From contig JAZADL010000095.1 in assembly GCA_036123635.1 (NCBI GenBank), forward strand, positions 1-53,606: a stretch of DNA of 53,606 nt, written 5' to 3'. The DNA comes from UBA9410 sp036123635. GTDB taxonomy: Bacteria > Actinomycetota > Acidimicrobiia > Acidimicrobiales > MedAcidi-G1. Below the pieces are notes generated by a model. That model did no database searches and was not told the origin of the DNA. It saw only the letters and a list, made by a program, of their open reading frames with translations. Of this stretch, positions 51,336 through 53,606 are shown one piece after another (within the stretch, counting starts at the first letter, position 1; each line of letters opens with the position of its first letter). A program made the position numbers and the translations under genes.

Positions 51336-51454
51336 CAGCAGTCCGGGAACAAGAGGAAAACGCGTACAAGGAACCGGTGAGGTCCGCCTGCCACATTCAG
51401 GGGTTGGCGAACCTGCCGTGGCGCGACGATCCTGATGCGACATGCACTACGTGA
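51332..51454 (+). CDS. 40-residue mini-ORF between OYE and YciI genes
   Basis: An ORF starting MTAVREQEENAYK and containing ACHIQGLANLPWRDDPDA fills the 107-base gap. Its ATG overlaps the OYE stop (ATGA at 51332-51335), and it overlaps the YciI start by 13 bases in another frame. Only a weak AGAG precedes it. It may be a leader for coupling or may be chance. No family is recognised. Confidence 0.25.
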   Translation: MTAVREQEENAYKEPVRSACHIQGLANLPWRDDPDATCTT

Positions 51455-51714
51455 TCCACGCCCTTGACCGTTCGGACGCTGGCGACCTGCGGGCCCGAAC
51501 CCGACCGGACCATCTGGCCTACTTGGCCGGCTTTGAGGTGACGTTTGGCGGGCCGCTCTTAGACGATGACGGTCAGATGTGCGGTTCTCTGATCGTCCTT
51601 AACGTTGATACCCGCGAGGCAGCCGAGGAGTTCGCGGCCGGGGACCCCTACGCCGAGGCAGGACTGTTCGAACGGGTCACGATCACAGGCTTCCGACCCC
51701 TACTAGGCACCTGA
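51442..51714 (+). CDS. YciI-family protein
   Basis: A 90-residue protein with the YciI layout: MHYVIHALDRSDAGDLRARTRPDHLAYLAG (with the conserved histidine), FGGPLLDDDGQMCGSLIVLNVDTREAAEEFAAGDPYAEAGLFERVTITGF. These ferredoxin-like proteins often act as small catalysts or binding proteins for aromatic or chloro compounds. It follows the old yellow enzyme gene, suggesting a shared pathway. The ATG is not preceded by a good ribosome binding site, so coupling to the mini-ORF is possible. Confidence 0.9.
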   Translation: MHYVIHALDRSDAGDLRARTRPDHLAYLAGFEVTFGGPLLDDDGQMCGSLIVLNVDTREAAEEFAAGDPYAEAGLFERVTITGFRPLLGT

Positions 51715-51736
51715 ACCCCGGCGACGCGCTCACAGA

Positions 51737-52525
51737 TCAGTCCAGGGCAGCCAGGAAGTCGAGCATGGCGGGGTTGACTACGGCCGGTGCCTCAAGGTTG
51801 CTGGTATGGCCGGCGCCGGGAACCACTACGAAGGTCGACGATCCCGAGAGTAATTCCGAGACGAGACGTCCCCTTTCCAGAGGAATGGCCATGTCGGCAT
51901 CGCCGTGGAAAACGATGCTCGGACAGGTGATCTCGCCAAGACGGTCGAGGATCGAGTCGCGCTCGAAGAGGCAATCCTTCGCTCCCTTCCAGGCGGTGAT
52001 CGGCTTGGAGGTCCACTTGCCCCGCCAGTAACGGGCATCGGCGTAACCAGGGGCGAATAAAACCATCTCGAGGGCGTCACCGACCTCGCCGGAAAGCCCT
52101 ATGGCGATCGCGGCGTCAAAGAGCGCCTGATACTGCGTCCGGTCCTCGCCGGAGAGAACTTCGGCTTCGGTGTCGACCAGCACCATGGCCCGGACCCGGG
52201 CAGGAGCGGTGAGAGCGGCCCGCAGCGTCAGGAAACCACCCTGGGACATACCGCCGAGCACCGCACGGTCAATGCCTAGATGGTCCATCAGGCCGATCAC
52301 GTCGGCGGCCAAATCCCAGTAGTCGAACGGCTCGGTGTGAACGGTTTGGCCCCAGCCCCGCTCATCGTAAGTCACGACCCGCCATCCGGCGCCGGTGAGA
52401 GGGCCAACCTGATGGACCCACATCTCGTGGTCCATGCTGAAGCCGTGGCTCAGCAAAATGGCCGGCCCGTCGCCACCGGTGTCTAGGTAGTGGATGGCCT
52501 GACCGTTCACGTCAGCGAAGGGCAT
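51737..52525 (-). CDS. Alpha/beta-fold hydrolase (enol-lactonase/haloperoxidase-like)
   Basis: 262 residues. Motifs are LLSHGFSMDHEMWVHQV (oxyanion loop), VVTYDERGWGQT, the serine nucleophile elbow GGMSQGGFL, an aspartate in FHGDADMAIP and histidine in VVPGAGHTSNLEAP. This is the arrangement of 3-oxoadipate enol-lactonase and non-heme haloperoxidase-like hydrolases. No signal peptide. It is convergent with the YciI gene and divergent from the last gene. Start ATG 52525 follows GGAGAT on the reverse strand, a suitable ribosome binding site. Confidence 0.9.
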   Translation of the reverse strand: MPFADVNGQAIHYLDTGGDGPAILLSHGFSMDHEMWVHQVGPLTGAGWRVVTYDERGWGQTVHTEPFDYWDLAADVIGLMDHLGIDRAVLGGMSQGGFLTLRAALTAPARVRAMVLVDTEAEVLSGEDRTQYQALFDAAIAIGLSGEVGDALEMVLFAPGYADARYWRGKWTSKPITAWKGAKDCLFERDSILDRLGEITCPSIVFHGDADMAIPLERGRLVSELLSGSSTFVVVPGAGHTSNLEAPAVVNPAMLDFLAALD

Positions 52526-52635
52526 AGAGGATCTCCTCGGGTGCTGTATGTCGGGCCAGCCGAGTGACAGCCAGTGCGGGCTGCGTTCAGGATGGAATTC
52601 GTCAATGGGGCGCGTACAAAATCTAGTCTGGGCCG

Positions 52636-53606
52636 GTGACCGTCGGCTATCGCAACCCGTTTCTGGCCGCCAGTGGGAACCCGATCGCCCACGGTCGATG
52701 CGATCAGCAGGACTGCACAGAGATAGCTGGGGCCATTCCCGACGGTGCGGTCGAGTTAGCCGACGACGAGAGGCAGTTCACCTGGCTCGGGCCCGGCCAC
52801 TTCGGGGGTTTGATCTCTGGCCCGTACCCCGATGGGAAGCGGACAATCTGGAGCAATGGCCGCGAGCGACTGGTCAAGTTGGATTACGAAACCCTGGAGG
52901 TCCTGGCCACTTTGGATCTACCTGGCCCGGAGTCCAGCACGATGGCGGACTGGGAGGCTGGCGTGGCGGGCCTCGACGATCTGGAGGGCGACGAGGCAGT
53001 CCTCCACGCCGTCGATTTGGCCACCCGGTTCTTGACCGGTCTCGACGGGGTGTACTCCCTCCTGGATGCGAACCACACCCTGTTCCTGGGGTGCAAGACG
53101 GGTGCTGTGGCCTACGCCGAGGTGGACCCGACGGATCGTTGTTCACCCCTTGTGGAGGTCGCACGGTGGGCCAAACCAGCAGAGGTCGAGGGGCTGTTCG
53201 TCGGTGTCAATATGACCCCCGACGGTCGCCTGGTGCTGTCCACTGACCACGGGTGGCTGGTCAGCCTGGCCCGGGACTTCTCTGACCACGTGGCCGTCCG
53301 GCTGCCTGGAGCGGACAAGGAGGCAGCCGACCACTGTGCCCGGATGGAGGCCGAGCGGGGTAATACGGGATACGGCTGGGTGCGTACCAGTATGTGTTGC
53401 GACGAGACGGGGGGCATTTACGTCAGTTCGGTGGACCACACCCATCGGGTGGTGTGGACCGGCGAGCGTTTCTCGTTAGACGAGGCCGACGGCGCGTGGA
53501 GTGCTCGTTACCGAAACGAAACCGGCCGGGGCTCAGGAACAACGCCGTCGCTCATGGGGTTCGAAGCTGACGAGGACCGCTTCGTGGTGATCGGTGATGG
53601 CGACGA
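52636..53606 (+). CDS. Beta-propeller-like protein of unknown function, 3' partial
   Basis: An open frame from GTG 52636 to the window edge, 323 residues without a stop; TAG at 52624 bars an earlier start. It has repeated strand motifs of a propeller-type protein: SGPYPDGKRTIWSNGRERLV, LDYETLEVLATLDLPG, YSLLDANHTLFLGCKTG, VNMTPDGRLVLSTDHGWLVSL, DETGGIYVSSVDHTHRVVW. Several cysteines (CDQQDC, TSMCCDE) occur. A similar pattern is seen in YVTN/PQQ-like and SMP-30-like proteins. I cannot name the family. The codon usage and length argue strongly that it is real. Confidence 0.7.
   Translation, partial: MTVGYRNPFLAASGNPIAHGRCDQQDCTEIAGAIPDGAVELADDERQFTWLGPGHFGGLISGPYPDGKRTIWSNGRERLVKLDYETLEVLATLDLPGPESSTMADWEAGVAGLDDLEGDEAVLHAVDLATRFLTGLDGVYSLLDANHTLFLGCKTGAVAYAEVDPTDRCSPLVEVARWAKPAEVEGLFVGVNMTPDGRLVLSTDHGWLVSLARDFSDHVAVRLPGADKEAADHCARMEAERGNTGYGWVRTSMCCDETGGIYVSSVDHTHRVVWTGERFSLDEADGAWSARYRNETGRGSGTTPSLMGFEADEDRFVVIGDGD

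Noticed and set aside
1..53606. CRISPR arrays, insertion sequences, phage genes, long repeats
   Set aside because: None seen by reading; the sulfatase copies are the only long internal similarity noticed and they are diverged genes, not repeats.

Overview
This window looks like chromosomal DNA from a high-GC actinobacterium. The support is indirect: many GTG starts, very short intergenic gaps (none above about 250 bases), two proteins of F420/flavin-type small oxidoreductase families (5296-5736 and 47584-48081), an EthA-type Baeyer-Villiger monooxygenase, and a CysN-CysC fusion. The richness in sulfatases, dehalogenase-type hydrolases and iron/2-oxoglutarate dioxygenases suggests a catabolically versatile, possibly marine Acidimicrobiia-like organism; that placement is inference. 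I saw no rRNA, tRNA, CRISPR array, insertion sequence or phage gene. Both ends cut a gene.

Layout. 1-9.7 kb: the end of a Cys/Met-metabolism PLP enzyme, a small membrane protein, an EamA transporter divergent from a DUF4326 protein, an amidohydrolase, an alpha/beta hydrolase, a PPOX-family protein, an alkylsulfatase-like MBL protein with an altered metal motif, a dimethylarginine dimethylaminohydrolase-type enzyme, an MFS transporter and a GYD protein. 9.8-12.3 kb: nitrilase and EthA-like monooxygenase on the minus strand. 12.4-15.9 kb: sulfate activation operon cysD-cysNC-cysC with two APS kinase modules. 16.0-21.9 kb: a compact plus-strand group of a DgcA/TMADH-like flavoenzyme, PhyH-type dioxygenase, maleate isomerase/Asp-Glu racemase family protein, M24 creatinase/prolidase-fold enzyme and isopenicillin-N-synthase-like dioxygenase.

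21.9-32.9 kb is the most unusual part. A haloalkane-dehalogenase-type hydrolase on the minus strand faces a Rieske oxygenase, then a chain of genes with overlapping stops and starts: a second dehalogenase, a 32-codon mini-ORF, a tandem dimeric-barrel protein, an MBL hydrolase, a type I sulfatase, an unknown 175-residue protein, a 24-codon mini-ORF with a strong ribosome binding site, an SRPBCC protein, and an 868-residue fusion of a type I sulfatase to a DJ-1/PfpI domain. The fusion has an internal in-frame GTG with its own ribosome binding site at the domain boundary. The parts suggest intracellular breakdown of halogenated and/or sulfated organic compounds (inference).

32.9-42.4 kb: PhzF, PPOX protein, glycerol kinase, TauD-like dioxygenase, sterol-desaturase-family protein, a second 760-residue sulfatase, M20 peptidase and a thioesterase. 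42.5-47.5 kb (minus strand): crotonase, SDR, zinc alcohol dehydrogenase, alpha/beta hydrolase and a fourth sulfatase, which reads as desulfation followed by alcohol and acyl oxidation. 47.6-53.6 kb: Ddn-type deazaflavin enzyme, SMP-30 lactonase, MFS transporter, old yellow enzyme, YciI protein, alpha/beta hydrolase, and a beta-propeller-like protein running off the end.

Together, the window holds genes that make PAPS (activated sulfate) and four type I sulfatases without visible signal peptides. No sulfotransferase, PAPS reductase or formylglycine-generating enzyme is present here.
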